The translations under genes and the position numbers were made by a program. From Bin34 sp963422415 (GTDB lineage: Bacteria > Chloroflexota > Anaerolineae > Caldilineales > Caldilineaceae), in the NCBI GenBank assembly GCA_963422415.1, contig OY729430.1:2542001-2606000 (forward strand): DNA of 64,000 nt. The letters run 5' to 3'. The notes below the pieces were generated by a model that was given only the letters and a program-made list of their open reading frames with translations, made no database searches and had not been told where the DNA came from. Shown piece by piece: positions 55,658-64,000 of this stretch (positions are counted from its first letter, which is position 1; each line of letters starts with the position of its first letter).

Positions 55658-56578
55658 ATGACCACGTACCTCGCCTCGCGTCTGCTCCAGATGGTGCCCT
55701 CGCTGTTTCTCTTGACCGTGGCACTATTTGTCCTGATGCGCCTGGGCGGGGATCCTGTGATGCATCTGGCGCACCCGGAAGCCTCCCCCGAGGAAATTGC
55801 CGAGATCCGGGCCGCGTACGGGTTTGACCGTCCGTGGCCCGAACAATACTGGAAGCAACTGCTCATGATGTTGCGCGGCGACTTCGGGGAATCCTTTCGC
55901 TTTCGCTCTCCCGCTCTGCCGCTGGTTCTGGAAAAACTGCCTGCCACCATGGAACTTGCGTTGGTCTCGATGCTGGTCGCCTTGCTGATCGCGATCCCTT
56001 CCGGCCTGATCTCGGCCATCTACCAGAATTCCCCTCTTGATCTTGCGGTCACGGCGATCTCGACACTGGGTCGCGCCATGCCCAATTTCTGGATCGGAAT
56101 CATGATGATTCTGCTCTTCGCGGTATATCTGGAGTGGCTGCCGGTATCCGGCCGTCTGGAAACGACTTCCATCGTCTTGCCCGCCCTGACCCTAGGCACC
56201 AGCGTAGCCACGTCCTTGGCCCGGATTCTGCGTTCCAGCATGCTGGAGGTGATCCGCCAGGAATACATGACGACCGCCAAGGCCAAGGGCCTGCACCGTT
56301 GGGTCGTGATCATGGGACATGGACTGCGCAACGCACTGATTCCCTTTGTCACGGTCTTCGGGCTGCAAATGGCCTGGTTGCTGGGCGGTTCGGTAATTGT
56401 GGAAGAGGTGTTCGCTTGGCCAGGCATGGGACGTCTGTTGCTGAATTCCGTCAAGGTGCGGGACCTGTCGGTAGTGATGGCGGGGGTCTGTGTCTTTGCG
56501 CTGGTGGTGATGGCCACCAATCTGCTGGTGGATTTCCTTTACACAACCTTGGATCCGCGCATTCGCTACAGCTCATGA
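55658..56578 (+). CDS. ABC transporter permease, DppB/OppB type
   Basis: The 306-residue protein has an N-terminal MVPSLFLLTVALFVLMRLGGDP and EAA loop TTAKAKGLHRWVVIMGHGLRN. Six helices are visible. It belongs to the second DppB/DppC pair of the cluster and its stop overlaps the next start (ATGA at 56575). The ribosome binding site is weak, consistent with coupling to the racemase-like gene that ends 27 bp upstream. Confidence 0.92.
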   Translation: MTTYLASRLLQMVPSLFLLTVALFVLMRLGGDPVMHLAHPEASPEEIAEIRAAYGFDRPWPEQYWKQLLMMLRGDFGESFRFRSPALPLVLEKLPATMELALVSMLVALLIAIPSGLISAIYQNSPLDLAVTAISTLGRAMPNFWIGIMMILLFAVYLEWLPVSGRLETTSIVLPALTLGTSVATSLARILRSSMLEVIRQEYMTTAKAKGLHRWVVIMGHGLRNALIPFVTVFGLQMAWLLGGSVIVEEVFAWPGMGRLLLNSVKVRDLSVVMAGVCVFALVVMATNLLVDFLYTTLDPRIRYSS

Positions 56579-57501
56579 CCTCCTCCCGACCCGAGGCGTC
56601 CCAGTCGCCATGGGAGATGGTGGACGCCCCCCGAAGGCAGGGCCGTCGCCGGTTGTGGCGCTTGCGCAAGAGTCCGACGGGCCTGCTGGGGGCGGTGATT
56701 GTATTGTGTGTCACGACTGTGATGCTGCTGGCCCCGGAGATCGTTCCGCACGATCCCGAGAAAATTGATCTCCAGCAACGCCTGGTACCTCCCATCTGGG
56801 CGGAAGGGGGCAGTGGGACCCATGTGCTCGGTACGGATCAACTGGGGCGAGATGTGCTGAGCCGCATTGTGTTGGGCACCCGCGTCTCGCTGCTGGTGGG
56901 TCTCGCCGGCGTGTCGCTGGCCATGCTCACGGGAGTGTTTCTGGGCGTGACCAGCGGCTTTCTGGGAGGCTGGTGGGACATGCTGGTGTCCCGCGCGCTG
57001 GATACCTTTCTGGCCATTCCTTTCATCATTCTGGCTCTGGCGGTAATTGGGGTGTTGGGCGTCAAGGGCGGCAACAACATGCTGCGCCTGATTCTCGTGC
57101 TAGGACTGGCCAACTGGGTCATCTTCACTCGGGTGGTGCGGGGCGAGGTCTTGGCGGTCAAGGAGCGGGACTACGTAGAGGCAGCGCGTGCCATTGGACA
57201 ACGGTCCTGGCGGATCATGCTGGGTTACGTTCTGCCCAATGTCATGGCCTCCATCATTGTGCTGAGCGCCTTGCAAATCTCCACGGTGATCATCGCCGAA
57301 GCCTCGTTGAGCTTTCTGGGACTGGGCGTACAGCCCCCCACCATTACCTGGGGCATCATGCTGGCCGACGGTCGGGATCATCTGGCCACCTCCTGGTGGT
57401 TGGCCACGTTTCCAGGATTGGCCATCACCGTGACGGTCCTAGGTTTCATTCTGTGGGGCGACTGGTTGCGCGATGTGTTGGACCCGCGTTTGCGGGAGTG
57501 A
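56575..57501 (+). CDS. ABC transporter permease, DppC/OppC type
   Basis: Starting at ATG 56575 (coupled), the 308-residue protein has the DppC loop LGTDQLGRDVLSRIV near 81-95 and EAA loop AARAIGQRSWRIMLGYVLPN. The N-terminus is Arg-rich (RRQGRRRLWRLRKSP) before the first helix. The frame is open upstream, but that overlaps the partner gene. With 55658 it forms a second channel, perhaps for the other lipoprotein of the cluster. Confidence 0.91.
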   Translation: MTSSRPEASQSPWEMVDAPRRQGRRRLWRLRKSPTGLLGAVIVLCVTTVMLLAPEIVPHDPEKIDLQQRLVPPIWAEGGSGTHVLGTDQLGRDVLSRIVLGTRVSLLVGLAGVSLAMLTGVFLGVTSGFLGGWWDMLVSRALDTFLAIPFIILALAVIGVLGVKGGNNMLRLILVLGLANWVIFTRVVRGEVLAVKERDYVEAARAIGQRSWRIMLGYVLPNVMASIIVLSALQISTVIIAEASLSFLGLGVQPPTITWGIMLADGRDHLATSWWLATFPGLAITVTVLGFILWGDWLRDVLDPRLRE

Positions 57502-57538
57502 ATGCCATGGGGACAAGCGAATTGAGGGAAGAAACGCA

Positions 57539-58243
57539 ATGACTTTTTCGATCACAGGACGGGGCGGCGGCAAAATGGGCGTGGCCGTGGCCACCAAGTA
57601 TTGGGCCGTGGGAGCCCGAGTGCCGTATGTCCGGGCCAACGTGGCGGCGCTGGCCGTACAGGCATATGCCCAGCCCTACATCGGATATGACGTCCTGAAT
57701 CTCATGCGGGACAATCCAGACATGGAGGGTCCCGAAGCCTTGCACATCGTGCTGGACAGCGATCCCGGCAAGGAGTGGCGGCAGGTAAGCCTAGTGGACA
57801 TCCATGGCAACGTGAAGGGATTCACGGGACGGGAAACGGTCGCTTGGAGCGGTCATTGCGTGGGGGCCGATTGCGTGGGCGCAGGCAACATGCTGGTGGG
57901 ACCGGAGACCGTGCGAGCCATGACCTCTTTCTTTGGGTCACACCTTGAACTGGAACTGCCGGAGCGCCTAGTGGGTGCATTGCAGGCTGGCCACGCCGCT
58001 GGCGGTGACAAGCGCGGACAGCAGTCGGCGGCGGTCTATGTGGTGGATCGGGAAGAGGCCCCCTATCTGGACCTACGCATCGATGATGATCCCGACGCCA
58101 TCGTGGCCTTGGCCCGCCTGCTGGACAATACACGAGACGAGGAACTGGTGCGCAGCGCTCACTTTGCATCTTCACGGGCCTCCCCGACCGTTGAAAGCTA
58201 CATGGTGCACAGAGCAACCTTGCGTGACCAGGGTCTGGCCTAG
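57539..58243 (+). CDS. DUF1028 family protein
   Basis: ATG 57539 gives 234 residues that match DUF1028 throughout: MTFSITGRG at the N-terminus, GVAVATKYWAVGARVPYV, QAYAQPYIGYDVLNLM, FTGRETVAWSGHCVG, and AGHAAGGDKRGQQSAAVYV before a C-terminal YLDLRIDDDPD. Members are predicted Ntn-hydrolase-like proteins often found beside peptide transport and catabolic genes; no function is proven. Its position supports a role in processing the imported peptide-like substrate. Confidence 0.9.
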   Translation: MTFSITGRGGGKMGVAVATKYWAVGARVPYVRANVAALAVQAYAQPYIGYDVLNLMRDNPDMEGPEALHIVLDSDPGKEWRQVSLVDIHGNVKGFTGRETVAWSGHCVGADCVGAGNMLVGPETVRAMTSFFGSHLELELPERLVGALQAGHAAGGDKRGQQSAAVYVVDREEAPYLDLRIDDDPDAIVALARLLDNTRDEELVRSAHFASSRASPTVESYMVHRATLRDQGLA

Positions 58244-58262
58244 CGTGACCACTGTCCAAGCC

Positions 58263-59264
58263 ATGTCCCGGGAGCGCACATCTGAAACCGTGCTGATCAC
58301 GGGCGCCAACGGCTTTGTAGGCTTCAATCTGGTGCAGCGCCTGGCGCACCAAGGCATACACGTCGTGGCCACGAGCCGCCGTCCTCCCGACGCGATGGCG
58401 CTCAGCGCCATCGCGTCGGGAGCGCCGATTGAATGGATCCTGTGCGATGTGACACACAGGGACGCGTTGACCGATCTGGTCCAAGACCGTGCAGTCACTC
58501 GCGTCGTTCATGCGGCTGCGGTCACACCCACGCCCGATGTCGCCCAGAACGATCCAGCCCGGGTGGTTGATATTAATCTGGGAGGGACCCTCAATGCCTT
58601 GGAAGCGGCGCGCTTGGGTTCCGTCCGGCGCTTTGTCTTCGTCAGTTCTTCCGTGATCTATCAGGGGTTCCCGCCCGCCCGCGGCAGCGCGCGGGAGGAA
58701 GATGCATTGCCACCCACCAGTCTCTATGGCATCTGCAAGGATGCCTGTGAACGGCTGTGCCAGCAATACCGCTCACTGTGCAATCTGTCCACAGTGAGTG
58801 TCCGACTAGGCACAGCCTATGGGCCGTGGGAACGCGCCAGCCACTCGCGTACGCGCCTATCCGCCATCGCGCAACTGGTTGCATGGGCCCTGCAGAGCCT
58901 AGAGCGGCCGCTGCACGTCCATGGCGCGCATATCGTGCGCGACTACATTCACGTGACAGACGCTTGCACCGCGTTGGCGGGACTAGCCTTGCATCCCCAA
59001 CCGCGCTGGGACATTTACAATCTGTCTTCTGCTGTGGCCTATCCGCTTGCGGATGCGTTGACGGCGCTGCAGGCGTGCGTGCCAGGCTTCCGCTGGCAAC
59101 GCACATCGGAAGCCGAGATGGCGGATTTCAGCTTTACGGATACGGATACCCGAGTGTCCTTGGACCTGACCCGCTTGTACACAGATCTGCCCCACCTGCA
59201 GTTTGGGGATCTGCACACCGGTATCGTGGACTACGTGGCATGGCATCAAAGTACATACGCTTGA
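58263..59264 (+). CDS. NAD-dependent epimerase/dehydratase (extended SDR)
   Basis: ATG 58263 gives 333 residues (GTG 58245 is an alternative, adding six). The Rossmann loop is TGANGFVG (13-20), the catalytic Tyr155 and Lys159 are in YGICK, and the active-site Ser lies in FVSSS (127-131). The C-terminal YIHVTDACTAL is typical of nucleotide-sugar epimerases and related extended SDRs. A perfect 39-bp inverted repeat encodes residues 41-54, between the first Rossmann strands, where relatives usually vary in length. Confidence 0.88.
   Translation: MSRERTSETVLITGANGFVGFNLVQRLAHQGIHVVATSRRPPDAMALSAIASGAPIEWILCDVTHRDALTDLVQDRAVTRVVHAAAVTPTPDVAQNDPARVVDINLGGTLNALEAARLGSVRRFVFVSSSVIYQGFPPARGSAREEDALPPTSLYGICKDACERLCQQYRSLCNLSTVSVRLGTAYGPWERASHSRTRLSAIAQLVAWALQSLERPLHVHGAHIVRDYIHVTDACTALAGLALHPQPRWDIYNLSSAVAYPLADALTALQACVPGFRWQRTSEAEMADFSFTDTDTRVSLDLTRLYTDLPHLQFGDLHTGIVDYVAWHQSTYA
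58384..58422. repeat. 39-bp inverted repeat inside the epimerase gene
   Basis: The 19-base arm CTCCCGACGCGATGGCGCT (58384-58402), a single C, and its exact reverse complement (58404-58422) give a near-loopless hairpin. It encodes PPDAMALSAIASGA in frame. Its arm sequence is unrelated to the 56-bp palindrome at 52517. Confidence 0.85.
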
Positions 59265-59392
59265 CAGACGGATGCTCCCCGGATTCTTGTATGTGCATTC
59301 CGCATGATTTGGCGCGGATCCTTCCAAGGGCTAACCTGTTTCCCTAGGCATATAAAATATCGTCATTTTTCTTGCAAGAGGTAAGCGTCCCC

Positions 59393-60508
59393 ATGACCCA
59401 GAGTTTTGTGATTGGAGAGGTTGAAGTACAACCTGGTGAACGCAAGTTTGGCCAGTTGCATGTCGGGCATCTGGCAGCAGGTACCCCCGTGACCGTGCCC
59501 TTTCAGGTCATCAACGGCACCATGCCGGGACCGACACTCTGCTACGAATCCACCATGCATGGCTGGGAACCGGTAGGAGCCGAAATCATTCGTCGGGCCA
59601 TGCTCCGCGTCGATCCGCAGGAATTGCGCGGCACGATCGTGTGCCTGCCCCTGGTCGTGCCCATGTCCGTCGAATTTGGGGGTACGGTCGAGAGTTCCGG
59701 CATGCGCGTCAACCCCGGAGACGTATTGGACATCAACAAGGTGTGGCCGGGCAAGGCACGCAACGCCTGGCTCACGGAACAGATCGCGTATGTGGTCTGG
59801 AATCAGGTGATCAAGCACTGCGACTACATTGTGGACATGCACGACGGAACCGGTTCCTGCGAGGAATTGCCAGTGGCCTTTCCCCATGCCTTCCCGCCCG
59901 CTGGCCAACCTCCCTTGGCCGGTGGTGTGGCCGATGGCACGGGTTCCGAGATTTCATTCAAGAAAACCGGTCTGACGCGCGCGCGCATGGACGACATCAA
60001 CCGCCAGATCGCCGACATGGCCAAGGCATTTGGCTCACGGGTCATTTGGTGGCGCGAGAATCCCATCAATCCGTCCATGCTCTCAGGACACTGTGCCATT
60101 CATGGCATAGTACCCTTGGTGGTCGAGGCCGGCGGAGCCTGCGCCTTGGACTTCTGCGTGGATGAAGGGGCGATCTGCCTGCTTAACATTGCCCGGCACC
60201 TGAACATGATCGATGGTGATCTGGTGTTGTCTCCGCGCCAAGTCATGGTATCCAACTACGAGGTGTACCGTTCGCTGACAGGGGGCTACTACATCCCAGA
60301 CACCCACATCAAACTGGGCGACACCGTCAGACAGGGACAGTTTCTGGGCGAGGTGGTGGATCCGGTCACCAGCGAGGTACGCGAACGCTGCGAGTCGCCG
60401 GTCAATGGCATTGTGGTGTCACGGCGGGTCAGACTCCCCATGAATCCGGGCGGCTACATCGCCCACATTGCCGATCTGGATTCGGCACTGTGGCAGCGTG
60501 ACAACTGA
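59393..60508 (+). CDS. Succinylglutamate desuccinylase/aspartoacylase family protein
   Basis: ATG 59393 gives 371 residues. Zinc-binding HGWE (His56, Glu59) and the later DMHDGTG fit the AstE/AspA branch of the M14 fold. The C-terminal part (near 300-370) has a barrel-sandwich-like segment with SPVNGIVVSRR. Relatives remove an N-acyl group from amino acids. Placed with peptide transporters and epimerases, it may deacylate imported N-acylamino acids. AGAGG about eleven bases upstream supports the start. Confidence 0.88.
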   Translation: MTQSFVIGEVEVQPGERKFGQLHVGHLAAGTPVTVPFQVINGTMPGPTLCYESTMHGWEPVGAEIIRRAMLRVDPQELRGTIVCLPLVVPMSVEFGGTVESSGMRVNPGDVLDINKVWPGKARNAWLTEQIAYVVWNQVIKHCDYIVDMHDGTGSCEELPVAFPHAFPPAGQPPLAGGVADGTGSEISFKKTGLTRARMDDINRQIADMAKAFGSRVIWWRENPINPSMLSGHCAIHGIVPLVVEAGGACALDFCVDEGAICLLNIARHLNMIDGDLVLSPRQVMVSNYEVYRSLTGGYYIPDTHIKLGDTVRQGQFLGEVVDPVTSEVRERCESPVNGIVVSRRVRLPMNPGGYIAHIADLDSALWQRDN

Positions 60509-60682
60509 ACTATCCTCGGCATGCACCCCAAGGCAGACCGCCTTCTCCCGGGCCCGGGTAGGCCAAGGAGATTGTGTGCGAGACAACACGCCGTTGCCGT
60601 GAAGGACGATGACACAGGGAGAAGGTGGCAGGCATCCTGAAGCGAACCCCTTTTCCACAAATTGCCGTGGAGGCACAGATTC

Positions 60683-62101
60683 ATGAGTAGTGTGGATTCA
60701 AAGTTTGTGGGCATCCAGATCAGTCCGATCAGTTTTGTGGACGAGGGAGTGGAAGGCGTGCTGGACACGCTGCAGGATCGAGTCGGGATCAATGTCCTGA
60801 TGATTGGCACCATCTCCTGGCTGGGTCTCAAGGTGGGGCGGCGCATTTCCTGGGAAATCGAGGGGTTCCCGGATCACGGGGTACAAGCTCCCATGACGCT
60901 GCGTGGAGGCTCCTATCTGCATCCCCGCCCCGAATACTATCAAAACACCTCCATCCGGGATGTCCGGGCCCATGATACGGAGTTTGGTACGGGCGACATT
61001 CTCGAAATGGTCATTCCCGAAGCCCAGAAACGGGGCATGAAAGTCATGCCAGAGATGATGGAACCGGTGTTCAAGTATTCCGGACATGGCTCGGCGGCCG
61101 AGGTGTCGGTTCCCGGCATGGCCCAGTGCCTGGAAGTGGATCACATCGGCCGATATGGCGCCGAGCCCTGCCTCAATCATCCCGACTACCGTACCTGGTG
61201 GCACTCAATCATGGAGGATCACGCCCGCAACTACCCCATTGACGGGATCATGTGGTGCAACGAGCGCAAGAGTCCCCTGGACAAGATGATCACGGGAGAA
61301 GCCCCCGCCTGTTTCTGTGAACACTGCATTCGTCTGGCCACGCAGCAGGGCATCGACGTCGAGACGATCCGGCGCGCCTACAACGATGTATACGCCTATT
61401 TTCAGGCGGCCCGGGCTGACGTAGAGTTCGTGGACGGCGCGTTTATCGAATTTCTGCGCACGCTCTTCGCCAACCCTGAAATTCTGTTGTACGAACGATT
61501 CTGGTTGGCAAGGAACAAGGCGCTAGACAAGGAACTGTATGGAATTGTCAAGTGGTGCAATCCAGACTTGGAGTTTGGACTCAATGTCTGGAACCGCAAC
61601 CACTTCAACCCCTTCCGCAAGGCCCAGTGGCCCTGGCAGACGCAGACACCGTATGCGGACTGGGTCAAACCCATCACCTATGCCCATCAGTCGGGCCAGA
61701 TCTATCACAAGGAGATGTCAGACTTCCACAAGTCCATTTTCCGCGATGTAACACCTGACGAGATGACGCCCATCATGTTCAAGTTCCTTCACCTGAACGA
61801 AGCTCCTTGGGACCAGTTAATCCAGACCGGCCTTGATCCCGACACGTATGTATTTGGACAGTGCAGGGATACCGTCAAGGCGGTCAAGGAACGGGTGCCG
61901 GTCTACATGGGCATCGGGGTGGATGCGCCCCGGGTCCAAGCGGACCAAGCAGTCTGCACCCCCGATCATGTCTATCGCTGTGTCAAGGCCACCTATCGCG
62001 CCGGCGGCCGCGGCGTGATTTTCTCTCCCAATTACGCGGGCATGAACTTGTCCAATCTTGATGGAGCCGGGAAGGCCCTGACGGAATTGGGGTTGAAATG
62101 A
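60683..62101 (+). CDS. Large TIM-barrel-like protein of unknown function
   Basis: GGAGG nine bases upstream selects ATG 60683 (472 residues). No signal peptide is present. Features resemble glycoside-hydrolase-like (alpha/beta)8 proteins: MKVMPEMMEP near 120, a strand-end IDGIMWCNERKSPLD near 185, then Cys-rich CFCEHCIRL near 212, and a C-terminal YMGIGVDAP and GGRGVIFSPNYAGM. I cannot assign a family. The Cys pair spacing CxxC could bind a metal. It is followed after 204 bp by the amidohydrolase gene; that gap shows only the downstream ribosome binding site. Confidence 0.75.
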   Translation: MSSVDSKFVGIQISPISFVDEGVEGVLDTLQDRVGINVLMIGTISWLGLKVGRRISWEIEGFPDHGVQAPMTLRGGSYLHPRPEYYQNTSIRDVRAHDTEFGTGDILEMVIPEAQKRGMKVMPEMMEPVFKYSGHGSAAEVSVPGMAQCLEVDHIGRYGAEPCLNHPDYRTWWHSIMEDHARNYPIDGIMWCNERKSPLDKMITGEAPACFCEHCIRLATQQGIDVETIRRAYNDVYAYFQAARADVEFVDGAFIEFLRTLFANPEILLYERFWLARNKALDKELYGIVKWCNPDLEFGLNVWNRNHFNPFRKAQWPWQTQTPYADWVKPITYAHQSGQIYHKEMSDFHKSIFRDVTPDEMTPIMFKFLHLNEAPWDQLIQTGLDPDTYVFGQCRDTVKAVKERVPVYMGIGVDAPRVQADQAVCTPDHVYRCVKATYRAGGRGVIFSPNYAGMNLSNLDGAGKALTELGLK

Positions 62102-62305
62102 TCACCGCATGTTGGCACCAAACCAGCGCAATGGACTTTGTGCATCTGGGCAAAGTGCAGAAACCGCGCGGGTGGCAAAATCAGGATGTGGCATCGCGCT
62201 CTGGAAACGGAGCTGGATCCTTTCCGACAGGATACGCTGCCCCTAGTTTCCACTGCACTTGAATTTGACACTGCAACCCATAGTGATTGGGAAAGGAGAA
62301 TCCCC

Positions 62306-63532
62306 ATGCCGGAACAAGCCCCGTGGCGTTTTCAGAAACTGATCAAACCAATGGTCGACATTCCCCAAGAGCACGTCATACTGGGAGGGTTGGTATTGAC
62401 GTGCAGGGGAGAAGAAGCCATTCCCCATGGCTTCGTGGAGATGCAGGAAGGCAAAATCGTGGCCGTAGGCACCATGGATGATCTAGGGGCGCGCGTCTCG
62501 CATCTCAAGGATACGGGAGGCACTCTGCTGCCGGGTCTATTCAACAGTCACGCTCATCTGGCTTGGGACGGAGTACACGATCTGGCCCGCCAATCCCTGG
62601 ACGATTCGCCGGAAATCAGCGCCTACAAGTCGGCGGGCAACATGCTGGTCAGCCTGCAGGCCGGAGTCACTACCGTACGTGATCTCGGCATGAATCAGGC
62701 CAACATCCATGCCAAGCAGGCCGTGGAACAAAATATTTTCCCCGGACCACGTCTGCTGATCACGGGCGAGGCGATTGTGCAGACGGGTGGACACACCTAC
62801 TGGTGCTGCCGCGAGGCCAGTGGTCCCGACGAAATGCGGCGAGCCGTGCGGGATCAAGTGCGGGCGGGTGCGGATCTCATCAAGATCATGGCCTGTCACG
62901 ACACGCTGGAATTCACGGACGCGGAACTGGAAGCCGTAATCGACGAATCGCACCGCAACGGGCTGCCCATTACGGCGCACGCCACATACAACGATGCCAT
63001 ACAACGCGTGGCACAGTTTGGCATTGACGTAGTCGAGCATGGAGGCAGCATGACGCAGGAGACCATTGCGCTGCTGCTGGCCAAGAATATCCCCATTGTC
63101 ACTACGTTCGCCCCCGTGTTGATGCAGAGCCAACCCGAGATCGCCCGGAAATTCGACATCCCGGAATGGAAAATCGAGGAGCGCCAGCGCGCCGTCGGCG
63201 ACAAGTCGCGCTATCAGGGACTAGTCGATGCGGCTGAAGCGGGTGTGACGATTGTATTTGGAACCGACGCGGGGAGTCCCGTGGTAGGCCATGACGTGAT
63301 CGCGCCCGAAATGGAATTCATGGTGCAATTGGGCGTAGTGACCGACAACTACGCCGCCGTGCGCAGCGCGACCTCCTCTGCGGCGCGTCTGAGTGCACTG
63401 GACCATGAACTAGGGACATTGGCGGAGGGGATGCGCGCCGACATCATCGTGGTAGATGGAGATCCGAGAGAGGACATTCATGCCATGGCCCGCGTGCAGT
63501 GCACCTATCGCGATGGCATGCAATTGGCATAG
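62306..63532 (+). CDS. Amidohydrolase (imidazolonepropionase/prolidase-like branch)
   Basis: AAGGAG seven bases upstream selects ATG 62306 (408 residues). Metal ligands follow the amidohydrolase pattern: His82 and His84 (NSHAHL), Lys193 (LIKIMA), His225 (TAHATY), His245 (VEHGGS) and Asp321 (GTDAGS). The carbamylation Lys and spacing resemble Zn-dependent Xaa-Pro dipeptidases of the amidohydrolase superfamily. It may finish hydrolysis of the imported dipeptide or cyclic amide. It is the last gene of the plus-strand cluster. Confidence 0.9.
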   Translation: MPEQAPWRFQKLIKPMVDIPQEHVILGGLVLTCRGEEAIPHGFVEMQEGKIVAVGTMDDLGARVSHLKDTGGTLLPGLFNSHAHLAWDGVHDLARQSLDDSPEISAYKSAGNMLVSLQAGVTTVRDLGMNQANIHAKQAVEQNIFPGPRLLITGEAIVQTGGHTYWCCREASGPDEMRRAVRDQVRAGADLIKIMACHDTLEFTDAELEAVIDESHRNGLPITAHATYNDAIQRVAQFGIDVVEHGGSMTQETIALLLAKNIPIVTTFAPVLMQSQPEIARKFDIPEWKIEERQRAVGDKSRYQGLVDAAEAGVTIVFGTDAGSPVVGHDVIAPEMEFMVQLGVVTDNYAAVRSATSSAARLSALDHELGTLAEGMRADIIVVDGDPREDIHAMARVQCTYRDGMQLA

Positions 63533-64000
63533 TCCCTTGATTTTGTGCTACGGGAGACCCTGTGCAGGGAAGAGGTGCGCGCAGGGTAGCGGGTCTGTAT
63601 CCGGGCGCCTGCAGAGCCGGCAGTGAACCGTGCGGCTGGGCAATCAATCGTACATACGATCGCCCAGCCCAAGCAGGATCCCTAGCATGGAAGGACATCG
63701 TGGATGTATGTTCCAAGGCAGACCCGGTAGTCTGGGGGTCCGCAACAGCCTCAATACACACAAACTGACGGCGCTCTACGAACACTTTGGTTGGGCCACG
63801 GCGGGCACTTCGTGCCTGCAGGGCACGCTCCGCAGCGCCGAAATCTCCAAGCTTGGACGCGGAGGCGCCATCGGAAAGGCGCTCCCGCTGTACCCATAAA
63901 CATAAACCGGTCGCAGCAGGGCCTGTCCTGGTTTGAAGTCGTGACCCCTCGCCGTTGGGCATGGCTGAATCCTGCTTGAACCTGTTTTCCTGTCTGCGAT
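63533..64000. other. Terminal 468 bp without a recognised gene
   Basis: It contains an interrupted hairpin: GGCTGGGC (63634-63641) pairs with GCCCAGCC (63662-63669), and the inner ATCGTA (63647-63652) pairs with TACGAT (63655-63660). This could be a terminator-like or structured element after the amidohydrolase gene. Open frames on both strands lack motifs and ribosome binding sites. The sequence continues beyond the window. Confidence 0.5.

Noticed and set aside
63580..63670. Group II intron domain V or riboswitch at the window end
   Set aside because: The hairpin lacks the catalytic AGC/GAAA features of domain V and no known riboswitch core could be matched.
63444..63962. Possible 172-residue minus-strand protein at the right end
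   Set aside because: No motif, no ribosome binding site and partly antisense to the amidohydrolase gene.

Overview
The window looks like a chromosomal segment from a heterotrophic, nutrient-scavenging bacterium. Chloroflexota (Anaerolineae/Caldilineae-like) is my best guess. The reasons are Cys-anchored solute-binding lipoproteins with long Ala/Pro/Glu-rich linkers, many family-5 (Dpp/Opp-type) transporters, repeated HyuA/HyuB and Gfo/Idh/MocA genes, a moderately high GC content by eye, and no Gram-negative outer-membrane genes. That assignment is inference. I saw no rRNA, tRNA, CRISPR array, transposase or integrase.

Layout. 1-3959: two divergent solenoid-repeat proteins, a leucine-rich-repeat protein cut by the left edge (minus) and a pentapeptide-repeat membrane protein (plus). 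4246-14360: a complete Dpp/Opp-type importer (lipoprotein, two permeases, two ATPases) followed by a PfkB kinase, a TIM-barrel isomerase/epimerase and a YjhG-type sugar-acid dehydratase. Together these suggest uptake and catabolism of a carbohydrate or sugar acid. 14345-21168 (minus): a compact assimilatory sulfur operon with sulfite/nitrite reductase, an unknown 200-aa protein, a TrpD2-like protein, APS/PAPS reductase, a two-domain CbiX chelatase and a SUMT-precorrin-2 dehydrogenase fusion. It covers (P)APS to sulfide plus siroheme synthesis. 21902-28611: HyuB, a hydantoinase-type amidohydrolase, two Gfo/Idh/MocA oxidoreductases and an M24/creatinase-like protein. 28834-32109: an Rpn/YhgA-like nuclease, an aldo-keto reductase and a MOSC protein. 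32604-35993: a family-1 sugar-binding Tat lipoprotein and two permeases with no ATPase. 36066-45962: two HyuA and two HyuB genes plus an M14 carboxypeptidase, with a divergent promoter region carrying a perfect 22-bp palindrome. 46526-63532: a mandelate-racemase-like enzyme and an aminotransferase (minus), then a long plus-strand cluster with two family-5 lipoproteins, two DppB/DppC pairs, a second mandelate-racemase-like enzyme, DUF1028, an epimerase, an aspartoacylase-like protein, an unknown TIM-barrel-like protein and an amidohydrolase. The theme fits scavenging of peptides, modified amino acids or cyclic amides.

Structures that ordinary genes do not explain are the strongest part of the hunt. 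Strong GC-rich stem-loops sit between the solute-binding-protein gene and the permease genes in all three transporter operons; one is a perfect 56-bp palindrome. Two further long perfect inverted repeats lie inside coding sequences (28934-28961 in the Rpn gene, 58384-58422 in the epimerase gene). An operator-like palindrome lies between divergent hyuA and hyuB. The tandem HyuA paralogues are near-identical over most of their length but diverge sharply near the N-terminus. The YjhG-type gene reads upstream into family-like sequence without any ATG, GTG or TTG.
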